A stretch of DNA of 64,000 nt, taken from NCBI RefSeq assembly GCF_958295425.1, contig NC_081138.1, positions 25,131,733 through 25,195,732 on the forward strand, in the 5' to 3' direction. Position numbers and translations under genes: made by a program. Source of the DNA: Solea solea. Lineage: Eukaryota > Chordata > Actinopteri > Pleuronectiformes > Soleidae. Positions 1-12,012 of the stretch are shown one piece after another; position 1 is the first letter of the stretch, and every line of letters starts with the position of its first letter. Below the pieces are notes generated by a model. That model was not told where the DNA came from, did no database searches, and saw only the letters and a list, made by a program, of their open reading frames with translations.

Positions 1-150
1 TGCTAGTCTATGTATGTACCCTTTGAGCAAGACACTTAACCCCATGTTGCAGTGTGTGAATGCGTATGAAAGACGTGTGAATGGCAACACTGTAGTGTAG
101 CTCATCAAGATTAGAAAAGTGCCATATAATTACAGAGCATTACCAACTCT
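1..150. repeat. Fragment of SINE-like fish repeat tail
   Basis: 'tttgagcaagacacttaacccc', 'gtgtgtgaatgcgtatg' and 'gattagaaaagtgccatataa' are tail phrases of a common teleost repeat, also seen at 636-870. Cut by the window edge. Confidence 0.55.
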
Positions 151-635
151 TCTTCTCCTTCTGATTGTATGTGATAATAAGTGTTGTAGAGTAAAAGTAA
201 AAGTTGCTAGAGATATAAATAAAAAAGTCTTTATTAAGTGCAGATACATGAGTTTTGTACTTACAATAAGGACAGTAACAAAGAAAGGATTTTAGTTTGA
301 GCTCAGGCCAGAAAACTCGATCGTGACTCAGGCTGCAGTAACATCAACACGGAGAACTAATACAGACATGTCCCTTCTCTGTTACCCTCCTTCCTCGCTT
401 CCAGCGCACTCACATTCACACATGTCCAATCAACACTGTGTCATTGTCCGGCTCAGTGGAATCTCTCCACTCATTTCTGTCTTTCCTCTTTTGTTTGGTT
501 AAGCGGGGGCCAGAGGTTTTGGCTCTGTCTATATGTAGGTGGAGTTTTTGTGAAATCTGAGTGGTTTAAACTGCCTGGTGACAGTTTGCTGAACCGCCAA
601 TCAGACGCTGTGCTTAGACTATGCAAATGACCTTA

Positions 636-870
636 TGATGTGGGGGGTGGTCGTGGATCAGTAGTGGGGCTGGTCGTCTACCAACCCGGATGGTGGTGTG
701 TTCGATCCCCAGCACTGTTAGTGTAGTATAGCGAGACACTGAACCGTTAAATGTCGCTCCTGACAGCTGTGCTGGCAACGTGTGAATGGTATGATAGATG
801 TGTTATAGAAAAGATGGGCTGTAGGAAAGTGAGTGAATGGGTGTGAATGGGTAAATGGCTGTATACCAGC
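636..870 (+). repeat. tRNA-headed SINE-like element
   Basis: The head has a degenerate tRNA-like pair of internal promoter boxes (box A-like 'gtggatcagtagtgggg', box B-like 'gtgttcgatcc'), then a tail with 'gcgagacactgaacc', 'gtgtgaatggt' and 'aatgggtgtgaatgggtaa'. It is too degenerate to be a functional tRNA. Its tail matches the fragment at 1-150. Confidence 0.6.
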
Positions 871-2336
871 TGATAGCCAGCTCTGTTCCATCCTATTTTC
901 ACTGAATTTCAGCACCTTCCATCTTCGGTCTGAGATTTAAAGTCCCGAGATCTAAGACTAAGTGCTATAAAAACAGCATTGTTCCTGTTGCAATTTTTTT
1001 TTACCTTATCTTATTTATTGGATGGCTGACTCTTTTTTAATTCTATTTTATTCCTTATGAATACTTATCTATGTCCACGTGTGTAATATGGATGCCTTCC
1101 TTCTTTGTACCGCAAAACAAATCTACCTAAATGAAGTCCCGTGACCTGACCTGCCTCAGAAAAAAACAAAAGTAGAAAAGCACTACACAGACCATTTACA
1201 TTTACATTTGTGAGCCTGTTGGACATATGCAGAACCCTTAAGAAGTCTTAACTTGATAACCTGCAAAACATGATGGATCGCTAAATTGATCTTCATCCGT
1301 CAGTGTAATATTACTGAAACTTTATTCCAGCGAGTTGAGCAAGAATTTATTTATGTAAGAACAAAACAAGTCCAATCACAGCCATGCGTGCTGATAACTG
1401 AATAACCAAAGCAAAGAACCAAAGTTCAGTGATACTGCAATATTGATTATTTCATCGTGCGAGATTGGTTATATTGTTTCGTCACACTCTTCTTCATTTG
1501 TATGTGTGAAGGTCTGCCCACCCGGCAGACTCCATGGAAAACCCTCTTTGCGCCTGTGGACGTGAGTTTCCACGGCCCAAGGAATCTTTTCCTTCTTAAT
1601 GTTCCTTCAATTTCCCATAATTCCTCTTAGTTATTTAGCCTGTGGGTGATGTGCTCAGTTAACCATGGCTGAGGCTAAGTGTCAATCAGACTTTATCAAG
1701 GGCAGAGTTGCAGACACAAAAACAGTATTTCTCTTTGCTGCCTTATCGACAATGTTAGAGAGCCACAGTGACTCCATAGTGACCTATGGACATTCTGCAT
1801 TTTATTCATCCATACACCGTCATTGCCCTGTGGATACATTGGACTATTTTTTACTACCATGACAACTGTTGCACATAAATATTGCTCTTTTGTACATATG
1901 AGTACTCTTATCTTATCTACATGTGAGGGAACACTTGTGTTACAATGTGCGTTAAATACAGTAGCTCTAAATACTGAGAGGCGAGACGTTTTTGAGAATC
2001 CACAGAAGAAACAAGTCCAGTTGCCCCTGATTTAATGCCGTTGGTTAACTATCACTGAGAATCTCAAACGTATTCACTTTCAATTACAATAAATTTACAT
2101 AAAATAACACTTAAGCTGTTCTTTTGGAGAGATATTACCATATTCACATGTTCTGGTTTGTGCCACATCTGTTTTCACCAGGTTGGAGCAGACATCCAAA
2201 TCAAATACACACAACATATGCCTAAGGTTTCAGGGGTTTTTTGTTACCTGCCAAGGCCCAGTGATCTGGAGTCTGATTACACAAATGTACGCATGAATGA
2301 AAGATACATCTTAGGACAGTGGATTGAAGCACATAC
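871..2336. other. Intergenic, nothing recognised
   Basis: AT-rich unique-looking sequence. Short open frames here lack codon bias and splice sites. Confidence 0.7.
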
Positions 2337-2409
2337 CTCTGTCCGTGGACTTCCATGTCCTGCTTGAGTTCTTTTAGCTTGCGGAAAGTGTGTACTTGGT
2401 AGCCACACG
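2337..2409 (-). CDS. Candidate exon of an unidentified gene
   Basis: Acceptor ctttgtggcgttgttag with a T/G-rich tract; donor AG|GTATGT. The 73 nt are open in phase 1 to 2 and read CGYQVHTFRKLKELKQDMEV then HGQR. Codon third positions look coding (GTC, CTC, AAG, CAG). I do not recognise the protein. No partner exon in this window joins it in phase, and a chance match is possible. Confidence 0.25.
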
Positions 2410-3877
2410 CTAACAACGCCACAAAGACAATGAGTTGATGCAAAGGAGTCAGATCAGGCTCTTAAAGAAGCACCAAAGGTTTGCATTGTGAGTCAAGAAG
2501 AGACCATTCGAATAGAAACTATTGCTATATTGGACCCGGGTGTTCCAACTGAGAACTGGAAGTGTCATGTGGTCTTTTGCTCAAGGGCACATTTACGGTC
2601 ACAGGCAACAAAGTCTTGAGATTTGGGCCAGAAGAGAAGTGATAGCCTAGTGAAGGAAAGCAAAGCTGGTTTAATGAGAGGTCAAATGTCATCCGGGGTC
2701 AAGTATCCTGCCTGGGGACTACATGTTAAACACACTCCCCAGGGCAAGAGGGGGCACATTACAGTGTCTGACACCATCAACAGTGTTGGCCTAATTAGAA
2801 CAAACACAGACATCGGGGACCAGCCGTATCACCCAAGAACAAAAGAAACAGAAGAATCCTCCTCGTGCGTTGTTATTGTTTTTGAAATAAACTTATTTTC
2901 TTGAATTATTCTTTCCAGTTAGTGCAGTCGTCTTCACCACCAACGAGGATTTACCGTCTGGAGTGTAATTTGGAGAGGCTCCTTGAGGAAACAGCCTCCT
3001 CAGGGGGAAAGACAATTAGTCCCTCAACAAACAGCATGGATCAGTCGCTTTAATTAAACACCCTCCCCCATCATTGCCTCATCCCTCTTCCCTCCCATTC
3101 CCTCCCCTCTCTTTCAGCTCTACTTTTTCTCCCCTCTTTTCATGCGAAGGAGTCTGGATTTTAATCCTAGGCCAGATGACACCCTAATAATTTGTTGTGT
3201 GTCTTGGTGAGCTCCTAACCAGTGGATTAGATGGATATTGGTTGGTGGGTTAGTTTGTGGAGTTAGCGCTAACAGGATTTACTATCTACAGAGTATATCA
3301 AAGGCAGAGTCCTTCGCTAAGCACTGAGCACTCCACCAAATTAAAAAGTGACCCACAGGTGGGCTCTTTGCACTGTTTGTGCCGATGGGCCATGACACTA
3401 ATTGCTTTCTAACTCTGTTACGAGTGCCATCAAATTACACTCGTCAATTAGAGTGAAGAGGGGTGTGTGGAAGGTCTGAGCGCTTATCCCACTGATCACT
3501 GCTGTGTGCTTTACTTCTGTCATTATTGCACTGTGGGCATTGAGTCAGATCCAGGCAAAACAGCAAAACTGACCTTTTCTTGACTCGTGTTGGATTTAAA
3601 GTTCAATTCTCATATTCCTCCCGGTTTCTCTGAAAAAGATCAATGAATGTTCTTTGTCATACAATGTAGGTCAGCAATCTGTCATCTTTTTAGCTAAACG
3701 CTGATTAGAGGATCTTGCATGAGACGTTTTTTGTAGGTCAGAAGGAGGTTAAGATGTTAAGAGGCAAACAACAAACAAAAAAAAAAGCCTAGAAAGTGGA
3801 GTACGGTGATAGAGAAACTGAAACCCCACAGGAAACTCCTCGGCTTGCTGTTTGCGTTGGAATATATGTGTGCGTAC
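2410..3877. other. Intergenic, TAAT-rich block at 3380-3480
   Basis: No gene recognised. The part with 'gacactaattgctttc' and 'ctcgtcaattagagtg' has clustered TAAT/ATTA homeodomain-type cores and resembles a developmental enhancer; this cannot be tested here. Confidence 0.5.
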
Positions 3878-3994
3878 CTGAAGTGTGTGCATTTTCTTTA
3901 GTGTGATGTGGTAAAGCAGTGAGCGGAAGGCAGGATGTGGGGCCACATATTCATACATAATATCCTGTGTGATGTTGGGGAACCCCACTGTCTC
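3878..3994 (-). CDS. Candidate exon of an unidentified gene
   Basis: 117 nt open in phase 0 to 0, 39 codons: ETVGFPNITQDIMYEYVAPH then PAFRSLLYHITLKKMHTLQ. Donor CAG|GTACGC; acceptor taagtgacag lacks a good pyrimidine tract. Third positions look coding and GC is higher than around it. I do not recognise the product. It is on the same strand as the block at 2337-2409, 1.5 kb upstream of it, but the phases do not join directly. Confidence 0.28.
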
Positions 3995-5947
3995 CTGTCA
4001 CTTAATACAGAGTTGTAATAAGCTACTACATTCCTTGTGGTTGTGTTGCTGTGCAACAACCAAATTGTGAAGTCAGTGATGGGATAGCATTTATTCTCCA
4101 TGAGTCCAGAAGCAAAACACGGAACCTCACCGTAACAGGTGATGGATGTTTCCAGATACAAGTGTTTTTTTATTGCATTTGTCTTGTTTGGTTTGTGCTT
4201 TTCTGGTTAAGCTGATATGAGATCAAGACTTCCTGGGAAGTTTTCACTGAACCGATAACCGCTGTTCAGTCAGCGGTGTTAGCTGCGTTGACGGATGGGG
4301 GTGTGACATGTGTACACAGTGCTTTACTGGCAGTGCAAGGCGTACCTTTCCTGGAGAAGCAACAAAATAATGGTTTGGAGAACAAAGAGAGCATTGACTC
4401 CGTCAGACAACCAGCTCAGACAGCACACCTGTAGCAGGAGATGAGCGAGTCAAGTGGAATGGTCACGGTTGTAATTTTGCCTGTACTCTACCCCCTGTGG
4501 GCACAAATTGACACTAACGTTTGTCAAAAGGGAAAGGCAATGCAAGGCAAGTTCTTAGGCTGGAAACATTAACTTCGAAATCCTTCATGATGATATTTTC
4601 AGATTTACTGTGCTGTATGCCTTACAACTATCCCCTCCTGTTTATTAGTTTCACTCCAGCAAGGCTTATGTACAACAACTGTTTCTCTCTGCCACTTAAA
4701 CTGTTGTGATTTTAATTTAACGCATTACCCTCGAGCGGCCCACACATCTATTGCAGCATAGCAAATAAACAAAAGGCAAGTTGTACACCGTGCAATGCGT
4801 CGTTCGCATTTGGAAAGTGAACGGATGAGAGTGGAAGAGGGAAGAAATCAATCTGTTGCTTAAATTAGAAGATTGCTAAAATACCTTTTTATTTTTTAAA
4901 GCATAACCTTCAAGCTGCTGGCAATTTCATTTGTTGAATTACATGTTTAATAGATCTGTTTGTCCACTGCCATGGGTCTTTTAGTCGCATGGGTTTGCAA
5001 ATAGATCGGAGAGAAAACTCCTTTTATAGAATCAGTTGCCAGAATTCCACTAACGTGCTCTTCTCTGCTTATGAGACTGGGCTGTTTGTTGGTAGTTAAT
5101 TGACAGATTTCTCTCTGAAACAAGCATTTTAAATACACATACACTTACGCCTTATGTGCAGGACAAGCAGTCTTTAACATGTCTTTCAATCCACAATCCA
5201 CATTTTTTTTTTTTTTATTACTCTCAACATTTACAGTAGCTTCACCAGTCTCAGGTTTCACAGTGTTTGGCAGTTTGTGGTACGAAACATTGAACGTTTG
5301 TGCATCAGATCTGATAGAAATGGATGAGTCACGCGAATGCTGTTACCAAAGCTTCTTGAAACAGGAGAAACGTCAAACGAGAAATATAATTTGTGGAAGT
5401 GTGGTTTTGCACATACAGTGCTGCAAAGGTGTGTATAACTGTGCGCGTGTTACACTACTCCCACACAGATGTTTCACAGTCTGCACATCTACACTACATG
5501 TGGAGGCCTGTCCTGGTCTGGGATGGCTGCCAAGATAGGAGGTCTCTGTTTTAACCCTTTGTGCTCTGAAGGTAAACCATGGGGGCAGATCCATCCAATA
5601 AGTCTTCAACTCGGGTCACTAGAATGATATTTCCAGTGGGAAGGGTTAATTTTACAGTAACTGCTGCACCGGCTGAGCTGATATTTCTTTGGTTTCTGCA
5701 GCTGGTGCCAAGGATCTGCCCCTGACTCGCGAAGACAATGAGGGCTTTTTTCTGTGTTGCATATAATATATACAGTTCAGACGACGGTCCAGAGATGTGA
5801 TAATATTATTGCAAGTGTTACCGCAAATGTACTATGTTTTACATGGAGTGGAAGAAGAAAGTCATAAATACAGTTAGTAAGAAGCAGTCATTCACAAGTG
5901 TTTACACTGATAGAATAATAAAATAAACTAAACTAAACATGTTGTCA
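3995..5947. other. Intergenic, nothing recognised
   Basis: AT-rich, with a T run at about 5204-5217. The 119-codon frame at 5179-5538 is an unspliced chance frame over the T run with no coding bias. Confidence 0.65.
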
Positions 5948-6110
5948 TCCATTCAACACATTTATTCATTTATTCCCTACGACTTATCCTTTGAGGACCT
6001 GGTGCCAATCCCAGCACATAGGCTACTGGGTGAGAGGCAGGATACAGCACCCTACCATACAACCAACATACAGAGACAACAACCATTCCCAAGAGGTTCG
6101 CACCAGTGTT
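5948..6110 (+). repeat. Dispersed fish repeat, partial copy
   Basis: Begins 'catccattcaacac', continues 'cgacttatcctttgaggacc' and 'acagagacaacaaccattc', matching the order of phrases in fuller copies (25821-26120, 43062-43310). Confidence 0.55.
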
Positions 6111-9100
6111 CATCAGCTGGGCACAAAAATAGCACCGTTAATGAACATACACAAGGATAATCAGATACTCATTGTGCATACAGATGTGAGTTGAATCTTG
6201 ACCCCAATAATTGAATTGTGGACATCTTAATCATTATGGCTGGATTCTTGTGGATGGAGGTCATTGGACAATCCAGGTTTTCCCAAAATCCCAAAGTTCT
6301 GTACATGTATATACCGTTTTTAAAAAAAAACAAAAAAAACAACAACCCCGTGCTCCTGTGGTTCTTTATGCAGCTGCATTTGTTTTGGCAGGTGGGCTAG
6401 TGATTTCATTTGCACCTTCAATGCAAGAAAAACATGGTCAAAGAAATGAAAACATTATACAGAGGCAGTTGGTGTGAACTGGATATGAGACAAGAGAAAG
6501 GTCTGATTTTCAAGGACATGCATTACATTTGCAACCAACCCTGCTACACACCAGTGGGACACGTTCATCTCACACCTACATCTACTTAAAACAGGAAACA
6601 TAAAAAAAAGGAGGACGAAATTATCGCTTTTTTGTCAAAAACACCATTGCGAGCATGAAACCCAACAACAAAATAACTTAACTATGGCTAGATTGAACTC
6701 TTAGGTGTGTTGCTCATTTCCAAGAAGCACCATGATCAGCTTGCCCAGAGAGTAGTGTGTCTAATTGAATAAGACGTGGCGTTTGTCCTCACAATTTGGG
6801 CCAGGGCCAAACGCTGAGCATCAGGGGGCAGGGCCCCTTCAGGCCATGGAGGATCTAAGATTACCTCCCTCTGTTAGCTTACTTCTTCACTAGCTTTGCA
6901 GCCCTCCCCCTACCCCTTTACCCCTCTCTCTCTCCCTACATGAGGCCAATTTGTTGTGGCAGGCGTGCGTCTCAAGGTCCAGATCGTGTTCCACAAATTT
7001 AGGTTTTGTTGGAGGATTTTGGAGCTTGTCCAGACCAAACAGACAAGGCAGTGCGTATCTCCAAGGAGCGCCAGGCAGAGAAGACATGATATGGGCTGTT
7101 ATATTTGATGACATTTAATAGGTGGCCTTGTGGTGTACAAACAGGATAATCTGTAGACTCTAATATCGTAAAATGACTTACTGAGTGCCATCTGATGGGC
7201 ATTATTATACTGTTTTCCATTTCTGCAATCAAATGAAAATCAAAGCCCTGATCGTTTTGCACATACGGGACAAAGCACCTAAATGAATAGTTACTCATGT
7301 TGTCATTTCAACTGCTGTTATTTTTTTTGCTTTTTAATAAAAAAAAAAAAAAAAAAAAAACATGGTTCTCCTTCACACCGCAGTCAGGCTTGTCCCACCA
7401 AGACCGCAGAAGTAGGACTGGGTAAGAGAATACTCATCCTTTCCTGGATGAAATTCTGCTAAAGTCTCTGACACGGGAAGCAGCAGACTGGGTCAAGAGG
7501 AAGAGAGAAGCTGCTGTGGTTTCCACAGCATTGCTTTTATCTTCTCCATCGTTCCTGTAGATGGTTGCCTGATGAGCGTGAGCGTGAGCTGTGGCTGAAG
7601 TGTTGAAAAGGCTGTCCAGTGGTGATAACCATCTAAAGGCAGCAAATTGCAAGTTTGATGATGGCACTGAGGCCATTCCAGATGAGGTCATTCATCTTTA
7701 GTAGTTCAGCGATGTGTTTTGACAGGGATTAAATAACAGACTGTAAAACCATGCCTACAATAAAATATCACATTAAGTCAATTTCTACATTTGGGGCATT
7801 ACAGGCCCAGTGTGTAAAGTTTAGGTGGTATTATTGGCTGAAATTCAATGTACTACCCATAGGTCTGCTTGTATAAGTGTACCATTGCTTTAAAATAAAA
7901 ATTATTTGGTTTTAATATCCTTAGAATGAGCCTTTTACATGATTTGAACATGTGAGTCTGCAGTCTTGAAATTAGATGTGTCTAATTCTTATACACTGAA
8001 CCCTTTAGTTTGCCCAAAGCATTTTTTTCATCATTGCTAAAATATTTGCAGTGATATTATGAATGTAAAGTAAATAAAGCATATGAAAAGTGGGGAACCC
8101 TCCACCCTCCGGAGGCTAATCCAAAGACATATGGATAGTTTTCAGCTCCAGTGCTTGGTCGTGGTACTTCCAAAAAACATCCTCTAGTGTTACTAGGAAG
8201 TTCCACAGTGACTCCTGCCTCTGTTCTCCTCCAAAACAATGGGCAGCAGGGCTGGGAACAGAGGGCAGAGAGAGAGCCCTTTAGAAAGTAAACAGACTCA
8301 GAATTGAAGAAATAAGCAATAAGGAGGCATCTGAAACATGTGGGCATTATGGGAATGTCATATTGGATGGACAAAGGCTAACTGTGGTGGCTGCAAAGTA
8401 TAGAATTGTCCCTCCTTGTTTGGAAAAGATTACATGATTATGACCCGAGTCATTTTCCCACAGACCTTAGGTAAAGCATTGTGAGCCTGTTTCACTGAAG
8501 GACCAATCAGTGCACAGTCACACAGAGGCACGACATGTTGATAAACTGGGCGTCCATTGTGAATGAACTTGCTGTTTTAATAGTAACCAGTACGGTGTCA
8601 TGAAAACATTTTGCCTGCCACTTTTTGGGGCTTCTTCAGGTCATGTTAAGTGATTTCCTTTAGAGGCAGCTCTAAATACAGCATCATTTAAGCTGTACTC
8701 TATAACAGCTGGAACTACACTGGGACGCAAACAATAGACGCATATCTTCTGGAAAAAAGTGACATATTACTGTCATTAATGGTATTATCGTACTGGACTA
8801 CAGTTATGCTGTTACGCTGGCTGACAAGCAAAGGATTTAAAGAGAGCTGTATTTCTCTGCCAGACTCTTAAACATCTCATTTTCCATTAACATGAGACCC
8901 AGAGCAGCGTGTGTCATAGAAGGACATAAATCTCCTCTTTCCCTTCCCCCCTCCCTGGCCCCCGCACAGTGTGGAGGAAGAGAATACAATCCAGAGCTGC
9001 TCTCTGCTTAACCCAGCAGTGTGCTGCCGAACAAGAAAAGCAACAGTCACTTAAACTTAAACATCTCATCCAGTTACACACCCATCATCAAAAATGTACC

Positions 9101-9910
9101 TCTTCCTCTCCCCTCGGTTTCAATATGTGTCACATTTGGCCGCAGTTGCAAACACAAAATCCTGTCCGGTCCCCATATCTCACTCTGTACCCCCACGAGG
9201 AGGCCCAGATATACCCCAGTGCTCCATCCCCAGCCCTACCAAAGCAGTCATTAGCTGCTCATCCCCGCACGAGGGGGCTTCACAAAAGCGGTGATGGATG
9301 ACTCCTCTCAGTCGCCTCTCCTGTGGCAGAGGGGAGCATGCTGCTTCACCAAAGACCCTGCTGCCTGCTGTCCAATCTGCTCCAGAGATGACACACAATC
9401 AGCCAGGAAAGAGCCCATTTAAGGCACTATCCTGTGCTCTTAAAATGGTGTTAGAGACTAGCAAATGGCCATCCAGGGCCTTTTTAATGGGTGTATAGTT
9501 CTAAGTTCTCATGGGGACACCTAGCACACTAAAGGGAGATTCCTGGGGGTCTATTTAAGTTCTGGTCAAAGACCGACTTCCATGTTTCCAATTTTAAACA
9601 GGTCTAAAGAGATCATCTGTGGATGTGATGAAGATTGTAGAGTAATATCCCGGCCCCCAAAATCCCACCTCTTCATCACACTAACAGACATTTCTCATTA
9701 TCTTTTGTGTAAAAACAAACTTGAATCCACAATCCTTGCTAGCACCTGTACCAAAACCAAATGCTCTCATAACCCTGTTCTGTTCTGGGATGTAAAACAA
9801 TAAGGCTATAATTTCTTATTTTTAACAAATCAATTTGATTGCAAGTCTGTCACTAACACTAGAGTTGTTAATGTCCAGCATTTCACACAACCAAGTAAAA
9901 GCACCACATG
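6111..9910. other. Intergenic, with a poly(A) run
   Basis: Contains a homopolymer A run at about 7339-7360 and a pyrimidine-rich patch at 6900-6935. No gene, RNA or clear element recognised. Confidence 0.65.
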
Positions 9911-9934
9911 CACACACACACACACACACACACA
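9911..9934. repeat. (CA)n microsatellite
   Basis: Twelve CA units without interruption. Confidence 0.98.
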
Positions 9935-11649
9935 TGGATATAAAGCAGCCTGCTGTGGTATGTTTTGTTTGTGTGGCAATAATGGTTTATGGAAGACTTA
10001 TGATACCCCAGTGTAACACTATAAAATCCCCCAATGTTTCTAAATAAAATGGAAATAAATCCACAATGTGGTTAAAATTTCAAGTAGTTTTCAAGCTGCA
10101 TTAAGATGGTTTGTTTTTCTTTAAAACAAACACGCAGCATGAGCCATGGTTATTGCACTGAGTTAGATCATCGCTGAGTTTCCCCTCAAGGAAATGCACA
10201 GTTTTGATATGTTGCATCGTTGATGGGAATTGGCATATCAGTAGAAACACAGTTCTTTCTCATCTGGATGCAAAGTCGCACAATTTCTTGACCCAACTAT
10301 TCACTGTGGTCAGCACCCTGAAGGAACAGTACAGTAAGCTAATGTCTACCTTGAAAGATTTTCTAATGTGAGTGATAGTGGGCAATTCTGGGAGTAAAAC
10401 CAAAACGTTAATACATTTAGGTCAATATATATATATATAATCAAGAAATGCAAAAGGGTCTGTTATATTTCCATGTTGCGTCCTTCCAAATAAGTCATCA
10501 GTTCTGCACATGCATGCATGGGTAATTGCGAAATATTAATAATTCATTCCCAATATGTCCCCATAGGTTTCACGGAGGTTTTTCAGTCAGCTAGATAAAA
10601 GTGATACATCACTGCTCAGCCACATTGTCCAAGGTTGTTTACAACAATGGAAGTTCTTGGATCATCATCAGAACTGCAGCTGTGACACCCTTTATACTTT
10701 TTCAAAAGCGAATACTTAATTGAATCAATTTTTTTGCTCGACTTCTTTTTCATGCCAAGCTTTATCTGTCCACTTTCTCACTGACACACTGACCTACGAA
10801 TACAGACTCACACACACACACACACACACATATATTATTTGGTCATTAAGCGTATTCTCATTAGTGGTGAATGGGTCTTGATTAGGGGCAAGTTCACACA
10901 ATCCATCTGATGGCCATCCACAGAGACTGGGGGAGGATAGAGGGGGGCAGGAGCAGCACCAGCACCAGCCAGTCAATTAGATCGCCTTTAGAGTTAGATG
11001 GTTCTGCTGAGGGGGTCACATTTGGACGCTTCGTTCTGCCTTCCATTGCAGATTTCTCCCCTCCCTCCCAGAAGCACACATTGTCCTTCACTCCCAGAGC
11101 ATAAGCACCTACATTTTCAACAGCCCTCTGTGACACGAGCTCTGCTGTGGCAGAAAACACCACAGTCCAGAGAGGTCAAGAGTCATTAGCTGGCATTGAC
11201 ACTTCATGTTGTTGTAACGTGTGTTTGCACTGGTACAACTGGATTACACTGCCGTACCGCATCAACACTGGGCCTCAGATTTTGGTTTTGACGTGCGTGA
11301 AAATGGGAACACAGAGGGGATTGAGTCTGACAAGGTGAAAGTAAACGTTCTCACACGATGACACTATGTTTTGTTACTGATTAAAGGCCCCTTACAGCTG
11401 GGGTAGGCGACATATTTCTTTGCTATCGTTGATCAATAATTTGATTACAACCTTTCAGCGTAATATAAATCAGATTTTTAGAGACAACTTGGCTTCTGGA
11501 AGTCCTTCAGGCTCTTTTTTCAGTCTTCATGGGAAACTTTGACTTATCACAGGACCTTTTAGAGTGAGAAAGAGCACTCCTACTTGCTAAGGTTGCCGTC
11601 CCAGCATTAGTAACGCCTGTCTATGCCACAAAGCAACCTAAAAGAGTCT
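9935..11649. other. Intergenic with a second (CA)n tract
   Basis: A (CA)11 tract lies at 10809-10830 and a short (TA)n at about 10427-10438. No gene recognised. Confidence 0.7.
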
Positions 11650-12012
11650 ATAATGGCGTTTTTCCACCGAGTGGATCGGTGTGGTTCTGTATGGTACATA
11701 TATTTTTGTGTGTGCTTTAGGAATAGTACCAAAATACCTGTCCCAAACCATTCCATTTTTCAGTTCCCTTCCCTTGGGGTACCAGAGTAATGGTACGATA
11801 CGATGAGCTGATTGGGCTACGCCGACAGTCTATTCTCATCCAAAGCTTGACATCTTGTCGATGTTCTTCGTTGTTGTCCATCCATCCGGCCATTGGACAC
11901 ACAGAACATCCCGCCTACCAAGTAAAGGTACTGTTCTCAGTCGAAACGCAAGCTTTACTGAGGGCTTTACTGTTCCACACCGTACCATACCGTGATGTAA
12001 ACACAGCTTAAG
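11650..12012. mobile_element. MITE-like fish element, degenerate
   Basis: Opens 'ggcgtttttccaccgag' with 'ggtgtggttctgtatggtac' and closes with 'ccacaccgtaccataccgtg' and 'taaacacagct'. The repeated GGTAC/GTACC phrases at both ends and the 'tttttccacc' start match a MITE type that I know from teleosts. No transposase frame; ends approximate. Confidence 0.5.

Noticed and set aside
636..720. Possible tRNA gene
   Set aside because: The tRNA-like head lacks a full cloverleaf and is followed by a SINE-type tail.
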